From positions 1 to 64,000 of the forward strand of contig NZ_LZZS01000042.1 of the NCBI RefSeq assembly GCF_014170335.1: a stretch of DNA of 64,000 bases, written 5' to 3'. Source of the DNA: Achromobacter sp. UMC46. Lineage in GTDB: Bacteria; Pseudomonadota; Gammaproteobacteria; Burkholderiales; Burkholderiaceae_B. The position numbers were made by a program, and so were the translations under genes. Positions 9,101 to 16,810 of the stretch are shown here, one piece after another (within the stretch, counting starts at the first letter, position 1; every line of letters starts with the position of its first letter). The notes below the pieces were generated by a model. It was not told the origin of the DNA. It did no database searches and saw only the letters and a list, made by a program, of their open reading frames with translations.

Positions 9101-9546
9101 GCCATCACCTTGCGGTACTGAATGAAGCCGGAGCGGTCCGCGATGCGGTCATACAGCTGCATCGCGGTCGCGTTGGTTTCGTGGGTCAGCCAGTACACGC
9201 GGGCGCAATTGTTGGCGGCGGCCTGGGCGTAGACATGTTCGATCAGCTTGCGGCCCGCGCCAGTGCCGCGCACGTCCGGATCCACATACAGGTCTTGCAG
9301 GTAGCAGTAATCGCCCGCCGTCCAGGTGGAGCGGTGGAAGATCCAGTGCACCATGCCGACCGCCCGGCCGCTTTCATAGGCAAGCGCCGCGTGCATGGGT
9401 TCGGCAGGGTCCAGGAAGCGCGCCCAGGTGTTGCGGGTGACGGCGTCGTCGATGCTGACGCGGTAGAACTCCTGGTAGCCCTTCCATAGCGGCAGCCAGA
9501 GTTCGAAGTCGGTGGCGACGATGGGGCGGATATCGGCGGTGCTCAT
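9097..9546 (-). CDS. GNAT-family N-acetyltransferase
   Basis: A 149-aa GNAT protein that transfers an acetyl group from acetyl-CoA to an unknown amine. Start MSTADIRPI. The acetyl-CoA loop is visible as DLYVDPDVRGTGAGRKLIEHV, followed by a conserved YWLTHETNATAMQLYD that closes the fold. It precedes the HIT gene with a 3-nt overlap. The pair suggests a shared detoxification or modification task, but this is inference. Confidence 0.88.
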   Translation of the reverse strand: MSTADIRPIVATDFELWLPLWKGYQEFYRVSIDDAVTRNTWARFLDPAEPMHAALAYESGRAVGMVHWIFHRSTWTAGDYCYLQDLYVDPDVRGTGAGRKLIEHVYAQAAANNCARVYWLTHETNATAMQLYDRIADRSGFIQYRKVMA

Positions 9547-9568
9547 GGCGCAAGGCCTCCTGTCAGTG

Positions 9569-11035
9569 TCAGAGTTGATCTTCCATCGCTTCGACGATGT
9601 GTCGTAGCACTTGCAGGCGAGCGTAGCGCTTGTCGTTGGCCGACACCAGATGCCACGGCGCATGCGCGACGTCGGTGCGGGTCAGCATCTCGTTGGTCGC
9701 GGCTGCGTATTCCTTCCATTTGTCGCGGTTGCGCCAGTCGTCGGGCGTGATCTTGAAGTTCTTGAAGGGCGATTTCTCGCGCTCTTTGAAGCGCTCGAGC
9801 TGCACGTCGGCGGTCACCGCCAGCCAGAATTTCAGCACGATCGCGCCGCTTGCCGCCAATTGCCCTTCGAAGTCGTTGATCTCGGCGTAGGCACGGCGCC
9901 AGTGGGCGGGTGCCGTCAGCTTTTCCACCCGTTCGACCAGCACGCGGCCGTACCAGGAACGGTCGAAGATCGCGACGCGGCCGTGGCGCGGCAGTTGGCG
10001 CCAGAAGCGCCACAGGTACGGGCGCGACAGCTCGTAGCTGTTCGGCGCGGCCACGGGCGTGATGTCGAATTGCCGGGCGTCCAGCGCGTGGGTCACGCGG
10101 CGGATGGCCCCGCCCTTGCCGGCGGCGTCCTGCCCTTCGAACACCAGCACCAGCGAACGGTCCAGGAATTTCTTGGACCGCGCCGCACGCGCCAGCCGGC
10201 CTTGCAGCAAGCCGAGTTCGGACTCGTAGTCGCCCTTGTCGACGCGGGCTTCGTAATCCAGGTCGCCCAGGCGGTCGACGATGCGGGCGGGGGTGGAGTG
10301 CGCCAGGAACGATTGCGGAATGCGCGGCACGCCGCGCTGGCGCATCGCGGCCAGCACCGCTTCGGCCGTGCGGGCCGAACGCATGTTCTCGTCGGCGCTG
10401 GGGATGACCACCCAAGGCGCGTGGCCGCTGTCCGTGTGGTTCAGCACGATCTGGCCGCCTGCGCGGATGCGGTCGTAGCGCTTATGGACTTTCAGATCTA
10501 CCGGGCTCACCTGCCAGGAGGTCTCGGGGCTGGCCAACAGGCGTTGCGCGCGTTCCTTTTGCGCCTTGGCAGACAGATGGAACCACAGCTTGACGATCTG
10601 CACGCCTTCCGCGGCCAGCATGGCTTCGAAGCGGCGGATGGCGGCGGCCTGCGCCTCGATGGCTTCCTGGTTGGGTTTCTTGCGGGCGGATTCGATAATC
10701 AGCGGCGCATACCAGGAACCGAACACGATGCCCGTGCTGCCTTTGGGCGGCAGGTCTTTCCAGTAACGCCAGAACGGCGGGCGGTCCTGTTCTTCGCCTT
10801 CGGGCGGGCCATAGGCCAGCGTCTTGATGTGGCGCGGGTCCATCCATTCGTTCAGCAGGTTGACCGTGGCGCCCTTGCCTGCGCCGTCGATCCCCGCCAC
10901 CACCACAAGCAGCGTCTTGTCCGCTCTTTCCAGGCGCTGGTATTGCGCGTTGAGCAGGGCGACGCGCAGCCGCGCCTCCAGCGGTTTGAATTCCTCTTTG
11001 GACAGGCTGGGGTCGGCTTCGGCTTCTGCGAACAT
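9569..11035 (-). CDS. pap: Polyphosphate:AMP phosphotransferase (two PPK2 domains)
   Basis: Transfers phosphate from polyphosphate to AMP, giving ADP. The 488-aa protein contains two tandem PPK2 units: the first with a P-loop in VAGIDGAGKGATVNLL, the second with FEGQDAAGKGGAIRRV and FDRSWYGRVLVERVE. Double-domain PPK2 proteins of this length are the AMP-phosphorylating class. Start MFAEAEADP, just before the first domain. No polyphosphate kinase gene is adjacent. Confidence 0.9.
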   Translation of the reverse strand: MFAEAEADPSLSKEEFKPLEARLRVALLNAQYQRLERADKTLLVVVAGIDGAGKGATVNLLNEWMDPRHIKTLAYGPPEGEEQDRPPFWRYWKDLPPKGSTGIVFGSWYAPLIIESARKKPNQEAIEAQAAAIRRFEAMLAAEGVQIVKLWFHLSAKAQKERAQRLLASPETSWQVSPVDLKVHKRYDRIRAGGQIVLNHTDSGHAPWVVIPSADENMRSARTAEAVLAAMRQRGVPRIPQSFLAHSTPARIVDRLGDLDYEARVDKGDYESELGLLQGRLARAARSKKFLDRSLVLVFEGQDAAGKGGAIRRVTHALDARQFDITPVAAPNSYELSRPYLWRFWRQLPRHGRVAIFDRSWYGRVLVERVEKLTAPAHWRRAYAEINDFEGQLAASGAIVLKFWLAVTADVQLERFKEREKSPFKNFKITPDDWRNRDKWKEYAAATNEMLTRTDVAHAPWHLVSANDKRYARLQVLRHIVEAMEDQL

Positions 11036-11122
11036 GGGGGATCCGTCTGATCGGCAATCGGGAGATCGGCCGATCTTGCGGGATAAGCGCCCGCTGCGCA
11101 AGTGCAGGGGCGGCAGGCGGGA

Positions 11123-11977
11123 TCAGAGCCCGTCGATGGGGATTTTCAGGTAGCGCACCCCGTTGTCCTCGGGCGGCGGGAAATGGCCGGCGCGGATGTT
11201 CACCTGGATGGCGGGCAGGATCAAGGTGGGCATGGAAAGGGTGGCGTCGCGCCGGGTCCGCATCGCGACGAAGTCGTCTTCGCTGATGCCGTCGTGCACG
11301 TGGATGTTGGCGGCGCGCTGTTCGGCCACCGAGGTCTGCCAACACACTTCGCGCGCCGGCGGCGGGTAGTCGTGGCACATGAAGAGCCGCGTGCCCCCGG
11401 GCAGGCGCAGCAGCCGCTGGATCGACCGGTACAGCTGGTGCGCGTCGCCGCCAGGGAAATCGCAGCGCGCGGTGCCCACGTCGGGCATGAACATCGTGTC
11501 GCCCACGAACGCGGCGTCGCCGACCAGGTAGGCCATGTCGGCCGGCGTGTGGCCGGGCACATGGATCGCGGTGGCTTCCAGCGCGCCGATGCGGAAAGTT
11601 TCGCCGTCGGCGAACAAGTGGCCGAACTGGGAGCCGTCCAGCTGGAACTCCGGTTCCAGATTGAAGATCTGCTTGAAGACGCCCTGCACCGCGCGGATGC
11701 TCTGCCCGATGGCGATGACTCCGCCCAGCTGCCGTTGCAGGTAGGGGGCCGCCGACAGGTGGTCGGCATGGGCATGGGTTTCCAGCAGCCATTGCGTGGT
11801 CAGCCCGTTTTCGCGCACGTAGGCCGCCACGCGGTCCGCGCTGGCCGTGCTGCTGCGCCCGGACTTGGGGTCGTAGTCCAGCACCGAATCGACGATGGCG
11901 CAGGCGCTGCCGTCGTGCACGACGTAGGTGACGGTGGCGGTGACGGGGTCGAAGAACGCTTGTATGTGGGGATTCAT
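11123..11977 (-). CDS. MBL-fold persulfide dioxygenase / Blh-like hydrolase
   Basis: A metallo-beta-lactamase-fold protein of the ETHE1/Blh group, which oxidises glutathione persulfide to sulfite with O2. The 284-aa protein has the metal motif THAHADH (LLETHAHADHLSAAP), the GHTPADMAYLV His, FVGDTMFMPD and a late MCHDYPP. It is divergent from a BigR-type ArsR regulator with an AT-rich dyad between them, and the regulator is followed by YeeE transporters and a sulfide:quinone reductase. This context supports sulfide/persulfide detoxification. A glyoxalase-II-type thioesterase activity is the main alternative. Confidence 0.85.
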   Translation of the reverse strand: MNPHIQAFFDPVTATVTYVVHDGSACAIVDSVLDYDPKSGRSSTASADRVAAYVRENGLTTQWLLETHAHADHLSAAPYLQRQLGGVIAIGQSIRAVQGVFKQIFNLEPEFQLDGSQFGHLFADGETFRIGALEATAIHVPGHTPADMAYLVGDAAFVGDTMFMPDVGTARCDFPGGDAHQLYRSIQRLLRLPGGTRLFMCHDYPPPAREVCWQTSVAEQRAANIHVHDGISEDDFVAMRTRRDATLSMPTLILPAIQVNIRAGHFPPPEDNGVRYLKIPIDGL

Positions 11978-11991
11978 GGCCGCCGGCAGAT

Positions 11992-12020
11992 AACAATATA
12001 TATATTTAAATAATATTGTT
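11992..12020. promoter_or_regulatory. AT-rich dyad, probable BigR-type operator
   Basis: AACAATAT (11992-11999) and ATATTGTT (12013-12020) form a perfect 8-bp inverted repeat around an AT-only centre, in the 100-bp divergent gap between the MBL gene and the ArsR-type sensor. BigR boxes in other bacteria are AT-rich dyads over promoters. It could control both directions. Confidence 0.65.
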
Positions 12021-12077
12021 TGATAATTTATCCGTCAATATAATGATCCGTTCACGCTCGAATTGTCTACCCGCCTT

Positions 12078-12413
12078 ATGAATGCCGCCCTGACCGATTG
12101 TGAACTTGCCGTCCTGCGGGAATCCGCCGCCCAGGCCTGCGCGCTGCTCAAAGCGTTAGCGAACGAAGACCGCCTGCTGCTGCTGTGCCAACTGGTGCAG
12201 AACGAACGCAACGTCAGCGAACTGGAATCGCTGACCGGCATCCGCCAGCCGACCTTGTCCCAGCAACTGGGCGTGCTGCGCGACGAAGGGCTGGTCACGA
12301 CGCGCCGCGACGGCAAGTACGTCTACTACCAGATGGCCAGCTTCGAAGTCAGCCAGGTCATGAAAACCCTATCCAGTTTGTACTGCGGCCGCGCGTTGGA
12401 GTCACTCGCGTGA
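12078..12413 (+). CDS. bigR: ArsR-family persulfide-responsive repressor (BigR/SqrR type)
   Basis: A winged-helix repressor of the ArsR family. Two cysteines, C37 (LLLLCQLV) and C103 (SLYCGRAL), lie 66 residues apart at the positions that form the sensing tetrasulfide/disulfide in BigR and SqrR. The metal-binding ELCVC motif of ArsR is missing. The DNA-reading helix is TGIRQPTLSQQLGVLRDEGLV. I use the ATG at 12078 (111 aa); an in-frame TTG at 12063 would give 116 aa. Its TGA overlaps the GTG of the YeeE gene. It likely represses itself, the transporters, sqr and the divergent MBL gene. Confidence 0.85.
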   Translation: MNAALTDCELAVLRESAAQACALLKALANEDRLLLLCQLVQNERNVSELESLTGIRQPTLSQQLGVLRDEGLVTTRRDGKYVYYQMASFEVSQVMKTLSSLYCGRALESLA

Positions 12414-12841
12414 ATCCGGACTGGTCCGCCTTCACCCCGGCGTCGGCCACGGCCGGCGGCCTGCTGATCGGCGCCGCCGCCGTGCTGTTGATGGCGGGGG
12501 CGGGGCGCATTGCCGGCATCAGCGGCATCCTCGGCGGCTTGCTGCCGGCGCGGGGCGACGGCCTGTGGCGTGTGGCGTTCCTGTTGGGCCTGTGCGCGTC
12601 GCCCTGGCTATACCAATTGGGGGCGGCGCTGCCGGTGGTTACGGTCGAGGCCGGCACGCCGCGCTTGATCGCCGCCGGCCTGCTGGTGGGCGTCGGCACC
12701 CGGTTCGCGTCGGGCTGCACCAGCGGCCACGGCGTCTGCGGGTTGTCGCGGGGATCGCGGCGCTCGTTCGCGGCGACCGCGTTGTTCATGGCGGCCGGCT
12801 TCGCTACGGTCTACGCCGTGCGGCATCTGGCGTCGGGCTGA
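12410..12841 (+). CDS. YeeE/YedE-type sulfur-compound transporter, half 1
   Basis: A 143-aa membrane protein with about four hydrophobic segments, covering the first half of a YeeE/YedE transporter, a family that takes up thiosulfate or moves other sulfur species. The signature FASGCTSGHGVCGLSRGS holds the conserved cysteines. It starts with GTG overlapping the bigR stop, so translation is coupled. Half-size pairs of this type are found in bigR operons of other bacteria. Substrate (sulfite, thiosulfate or sulfide) not decided. Confidence 0.85.
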   Translation: MNPDWSAFTPASATAGGLLIGAAAVLLMAGAGRIAGISGILGGLLPARGDGLWRVAFLLGLCASPWLYQLGAALPVVTVEAGTPRLIAAGLLVGVGTRFASGCTSGHGVCGLSRGSRRSFAATALFMAAGFATVYAVRHLASG

Positions 12842-12842
12842 C

Positions 12843-13262
12843 ATGGCGGCGCTGATCGCCTTCGCGTCGGGCCTCGTCTTCGGGCTGGGCCTGATCGTGT
12901 CGGGCATGGCCAACCCCGCCAAGGTGCTGGGCTTTCTGGATGTCGCCGGCAGTTGGGACCCGTCGTTGGCTTTCGTGATGGCAGGCGCGGTGCTGGTCAC
13001 GGCGGCGGGCTTCGCCGTCTTGCGCCGTCGCCGCGCCAGCGTGTCCGGCGAACCGATGTGCTGGCCCGCCGCCACCCGCATCGACCTGCGCCTGGCCGCC
13101 GGCAGCCTGGCGTTTGGCGCCGGCTGGGGGCTGGCGGGCTTCTGCCCGGGGCCTGCGCTGGTGGCCGCTTCGGCGGGCGTGACCGAGGCGCTGATCTTCG
13201 TGGCCGCGATGGTTGCCGGCATGGGGGTATTCTCGGCGTTCGAGCATTTCAACAGCCGGTAG
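12843..13262 (+). CDS. YeeE/YedE-type sulfur-compound transporter, half 2
   Basis: A 139-aa membrane protein forming the second half of the split transporter. It begins 1 nt after the stop of half 1. It shows LIVSGMANPAKVLGFLDVAG typical of the DUF6691/YeeE group and a Cys in WGLAGFCPGPALVA. About four membrane segments. The two halves most likely assemble as one channel. Confidence 0.85.
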   Translation: MAALIAFASGLVFGLGLIVSGMANPAKVLGFLDVAGSWDPSLAFVMAGAVLVTAAGFAVLRRRRASVSGEPMCWPAATRIDLRLAAGSLAFGAGWGLAGFCPGPALVAASAGVTEALIFVAAMVAGMGVFSAFEHFNSR

Positions 13263-13280
13263 ACCGGCGCGGAGACAGAC

Positions 13281-14528
13281 ATGCCCCAGGCACAGTCAGC
13301 AGCACAGACATCCGCCGATTTCGATGTGGTGGTGGTGGGCGGAGGCGCAGCAGGCATCGGCGTGACGGCCAGCCTGCTGCGGCGCCGGCCGGACTTGCGC
13401 ATCGCCGTCATCGAACCCAGCGACAAGCACTATTACCAGCCGGCCTGGACGCTGGTGGGCGGCGGCGCGTTCGACGTGAAGAAGACCGTGCGCCCGACCC
13501 GTTCGGTGATGCCGTCGCGTGCCACATGGCTGCACGCGTCGGCGGCGGGGTTCGAGCCGCAAGCGAACCGCGTGCGGCTGTCGGATGGCGGCAGCGTGAC
13601 CTACCGGCAATTGATCGTGTGCCCAGGCCTGCGGCTGGCCTGGGACAGGATCGACGGCTTGTCCGATGCGCTGGGCAAGCACGGGGTGACCTCCAACTAC
13701 CGCTACGACCTGGCGCCCTACACCTGGGAGACGGTGCGGTCGATGAAGGAAGGGCAGGCGCTGTTCACCCAGCCCGCCATGCCGATCAAATGCGCCGGCG
13801 CGCCGCAAAAGGCCATGTACCTGGCTTGCGACCATTGGCGCCGCACCGGCGTGCTGGACCGCATGCAGGTCGAATTCGACCTGGCGGGCGCAGCGTTGTT
13901 CGGCGTGCCGGCTTTCGTGCCGCCGTTGATGCGCTATGTCGAAAGCTATGGCATTGGCCTGGCGTTCAATTCCACGCTGGTGGCGGTGGACGGCCCGGCG
14001 CGCAAGGCCTGGTTCGATGTGAAGGGCGCCGATGGCGCCGTGTCGCGCATGGAGAAATCCTTCGGCATGCTGCACGCCGTGCCGCCGCAAGTGCCGCACG
14101 ACGTGGTGCGCGATAGCGCGCTGGCGGACGCGGCGGGCTGGTGCGAGGTCGACCCCGGCAGCCTGCGTCACGTGCGGTTCGACAACGTGTTCGGCCTGGG
14201 CGACGGCATCAGCACCAGCAACGCCAAGACGGCGGCCGCCGCGCGCAAGCAGATCGTCACCGTGGCAGAGAACCTGATCGCGGTGCGTGAAGGGCACGCC
14301 ATGCCGGTCACGTACGACGGCTACGGCTCCTGCCCGTTGACGGTCGAGCGCGGCCGCATCGTGCTGGCCGAGTTCGGCTACGGCGGCAAGCTGCTGCCCA
14401 CGTTCCCGCTGGACCCGACCGTGCCCCGCAAGAGCGCCTGGTTCCTGAAGGCCACGTTGCTGCCGTGGATCTACTGGAACGGCATGCTGCGCGGCCGCGA
14501 ATGGCTGGCGCGGCCGCTGGGCAACTGA
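13281..14528 (+). CDS. sqr: Sulfide:quinone oxidoreductase-like flavoprotein
   Basis: Oxidises sulfide to (per)sulfide sulfur and passes electrons to quinone. The 415-aa protein has an N-terminal FAD Rossmann motif VVVVGGGAAGIGVTA, a Cys in LIVCPGL and one in PIKCAGAPQKAMYLACD, at places expected for the active-site cysteines of type II SQR, and a second FAD motif FGLGDGISTSNAKTAAAA. Last gene of the bigR operon, 18 bp after half 2. The persulfide it makes would be substrate for the divergent dioxygenase-like MBL protein. Confidence 0.88.
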   Translation: MPQAQSAAQTSADFDVVVVGGGAAGIGVTASLLRRRPDLRIAVIEPSDKHYYQPAWTLVGGGAFDVKKTVRPTRSVMPSRATWLHASAAGFEPQANRVRLSDGGSVTYRQLIVCPGLRLAWDRIDGLSDALGKHGVTSNYRYDLAPYTWETVRSMKEGQALFTQPAMPIKCAGAPQKAMYLACDHWRRTGVLDRMQVEFDLAGAALFGVPAFVPPLMRYVESYGIGLAFNSTLVAVDGPARKAWFDVKGADGAVSRMEKSFGMLHAVPPQVPHDVVRDSALADAAGWCEVDPGSLRHVRFDNVFGLGDGISTSNAKTAAAARKQIVTVAENLIAVREGHAMPVTYDGYGSCPLTVERGRIVLAEFGYGGKLLPTFPLDPTVPRKSAWFLKATLLPWIYWNGMLRGREWLARPLGN

Positions 14529-14535
14529 ACGCGCG

Positions 14536-15804
14536 CTACTCGTAGGTGCGCACGTCGTCGATGACCTTGCCGTCGTTGGGCAGGCCGTCGGCGTCCACCC
14601 ATTCCACGTCGGCGCGCAGCTTGGTCACGTCGCGCACCGATTCGGCGATGCGGTGGGACAGCTCTTCGCCGCGCACGCGCGAATCCACCTTCAACACCAT
14701 GCGGTCCGATCCCGTGCTGCCGCTGATGACGAGCCGGGCGCGCAGGATTTCGGGATGGCGTCGCACCACGTCGGCGACTTGCGACGGGTGCACGAACATG
14801 CCGCGTACTTTGGTGGTCTGGTCCGCGCGCCCCATCCAGCCCTTGATGCGCGTATTGGTGCGCCCGCAAGGTGAGATGCCGGGCATGACCGCCGACAGGT
14901 CGCCGGTGCCGAAGCGTACCAGCGGATAGTCCGGATTCAAGGTGGTGACGACCACTTCGCCGACTTCACCGTCGGGCACGGGTTCGCCGGTGCCGGGGCG
15001 CACGATCTCGACGATGATGTCTTCGCCCAGCACCAGGCCCTGGCGGGCGGGCGTCTCGAAGGCGATCATGCCCAGGTCGGCGCTGCCGTAGGCCTGGTAG
15101 CCTTCGATGCCGCGGGCCGCCAGCCAGTCGCGCAGCGACGGCGGGAAGGCTTCGCCCGACACCAGCGCGCGCCGCAGCGAATCCAGCTTCACGCCCAGTT
15201 CGTCGGACTTCTCCAAAATGATCTTCAGGAAGCTGGGGGTGCCCGTGTAACCGCTGGGGGCCAGGTCCTGGATGGCGCGCACCTGCTGTTCGGTCTGGCC
15301 CGTGCCGCCGGGAAAGACCGTGCAGCCCACGGCGTGCGCCGCCGTCTCCATCATCGAGCCGGCCGGCGTGAAGTGGTAGGAAAAGCAGTTGTACGCCAGT
15401 TCGCCGGCGCGAAAGCCCGCCGCGTACAGCGCGCGCGCAAAGCGCCAGTAATCCGCGCGCGCGCTTTCCGGTTCGTAGATGGGGCCGGGCGAGGCGAAGA
15501 CGCGCATCGCTTCGCCCCAGCCGATCGCCGAGAAGCCGCCGAAGGCTTTGCCGGGGCCGGCGGGCGCCGCGGCATCGTCGCGGCTGTGCTGCTGGCGTTC
15601 CAGCAGTTCGTGCTTGCGCAGCACGGGCAGGCGGGCCAGTGCCGCGCGCGACGTGATGGTGGCGGGGTCAATGCCGCGCAGCTGCTCGGCAATCGCCGGC
15701 GCGCGCGCCATCGCCCGTGTGATCGCGCCGGGCAAGGCGGCCATCAGCTCGCGCTCGCGTTGCTCGGGCGCTCGGGTTTCCAGGACATCGAAAAACTCGG
15801 ACAT
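14536..15804 (-). CDS. Phenylacetate-CoA ligase family protein (AMP-forming)
   Basis: An AMP-forming ligase of the PaaK-like group that would activate an aromatic or other carboxylic acid with CoA. The 422-aa protein has the Tyr-rich GYTGTPSFLKI loop, EAFPPSLRDWL, YGSADLGMIAFE and GTGDLSAVMPGISPCGRTNTRIKGWMGRADQTTKVRG-type domain hinge elements. Start MSEFFDVLE. It is convergent with sqr (7-bp gap) and lies 82 bp downstream of the Liv ATPase, at the end of the transporter cluster. True substrate unknown; paa genes are absent here. Confidence 0.85.
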   Translation of the reverse strand: MSEFFDVLETRAPEQRERELMAALPGAITRAMARAPAIAEQLRGIDPATITSRAALARLPVLRKHELLERQQHSRDDAAAPAGPGKAFGGFSAIGWGEAMRVFASPGPIYEPESARADYWRFARALYAAGFRAGELAYNCFSYHFTPAGSMMETAAHAVGCTVFPGGTGQTEQQVRAIQDLAPSGYTGTPSFLKIILEKSDELGVKLDSLRRALVSGEAFPPSLRDWLAARGIEGYQAYGSADLGMIAFETPARQGLVLGEDIIVEIVRPGTGEPVPDGEVGEVVVTTLNPDYPLVRFGTGDLSAVMPGISPCGRTNTRIKGWMGRADQTTKVRGMFVHPSQVADVVRRHPEILRARLVISGSTGSDRMVLKVDSRVRGEELSHRIAESVRDVTKLRADVEWVDADGLPNDGKVIDDVRTYE

Positions 15805-15886
15805 GGGATCGCACCCTCTCGTGTGCCTTACTGCGGTGTCGTTGCCGGCGGGCCGCCGGTCCACACCGGCGTTGCCGCTCCAGGAA

Positions 15887-16750
15887 TCAGGCCAGCCAGC
15901 GTTTGCGGCGGCGATAGAACTTGTTGTCGCGGAAGCTCTTTCTCTCGCCGCTGGAAATACCCAGATAGAACTCCTTCACGTCTTCGTTCTGGGCCAGGTC
16001 CAGCGCGGCGCCGTCCATCATCACGCGCCCGTTCTCCAGGATGTAGCCGTAGTCGGCATACCGCAGCGCGATGTTGGTGTTCTGTTCGGCCAGCAGGAAG
16101 CTCACGCCTTCGCGCTGGTTCAGATCGCGCACGATCTCGAAAATCTCTTCCACGATCTGCGGGGCCAAGCCCATGGACGGTTCGTCCAGCAGGATCATGT
16201 TGGGGTTGGCCATCAACGCGCGGCCGATGGCGGTCATTTGCTGTTCGCCGCCCGAGGTATAGCCGGACTGGCTCCCGCGGCGCTGCTTCAAGCGCGGAAA
16301 ATACTGGTACACGCGCTCCAGCGCGGCCGCCGTGTCGCCGCGGCTCATGCTGCGGGTGTAGGCGCCGGTCAAGAGGTTCTCTTCGATGGTCAGGTGGGCG
16401 AAGCAATGCCGGCCTTCCATCACCTGTACGACGCCGCGCTTGACCAGTTCCGCCGGGGACAGCCTTTCGATGCGCTGGCCGCGGTACTGGATATGGCCCT
16501 TGGTGACGTCGCCGCGCTCGCCCTTGAGCAGGTTCGAGATGGCGCGCAAGGTGGTGGTCTTGCCCGCGCCGTTGGCGCCCAGCAGGGCCACGATCTTGCC
16601 TTCGGGCACTTGCAGGGACACGCCCTTGAGCACCAGGATCACATGGTTGTAGATCACCTCGATCCCGTTCACGTCGAGCAGCACGGTGGGCGCGCTGGTG
16701 GCGGAGGGGAGGGGGGCAGCGGTAGATGCGGCGGTTGTTGCAGCGGTCAT
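15887..16750 (-). CDS. livF: ABC transporter ATP-binding protein, LivF type
   Basis: Cytoplasmic ATPase of a Liv-type (HAAT) importer. The 287-aa protein has Walker [12 protein letters not shown], the signature TSGGEQQM, Walker [14 protein letters not shown] and the switch His region LLAEQNTNIAL. It carries a 25-residue Ala/Thr/Pro-rich N-terminal extension and a basic C-terminal tail (RDNKFYRRRKRW) not typical of LivF from amino-acid systems. It is placed after the binding protein, separated by a strong intercistronic hairpin. Confidence 0.9.
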   Translation of the reverse strand: MTAATTAASTAAPLPSATSAPTVLLDVNGIEVIYNHVILVLKGVSLQVPEGKIVALLGANGAGKTTTLRAISNLLKGERGDVTKGHIQYRGQRIERLSPAELVKRGVVQVMEGRHCFAHLTIEENLLTGAYTRSMSRGDTAAALERVYQYFPRLKQRRGSQSGYTSGGEQQMTAIGRALMANPNMILLDEPSMGLAPQIVEEIFEIVRDLNQREGVSFLLAEQNTNIALRYADYGYILENGRVMMDGAALDLAQNEDVKEFYLGISSGERKSFRDNKFYRRRKRWLA

Positions 16751-16770
16751 GACGATTCCTGCGGCGTGGT

Positions 16771-16802
16771 GGCGGCGGGCGCCGGCAAAGGCGCCCGCCG
16801 CC
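16771..16802 (-). promoter_or_regulatory. Strong intercistronic hairpin after the binding-protein gene
   Basis: Perfect 13-bp GC-rich arms 16771-16783 and 16790-16802 with a 6-nt loop, between the substrate-binding-protein stop and livF start. There is no T-tract. Such hairpins protect upstream mRNA from 3' exonucleases and raise the level of the binding protein relative to the ATPase. Confidence 0.7.
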
Positions 16803-16810
16803 GGTTCACA

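Noticed and set aside
12410-13262. Frameshift splitting one YeeE gene into two
   Set aside because: Each half has its own start, proper ends and conserved motifs, and half-size pairs are known for this family, so two genes are more likely than a broken one.
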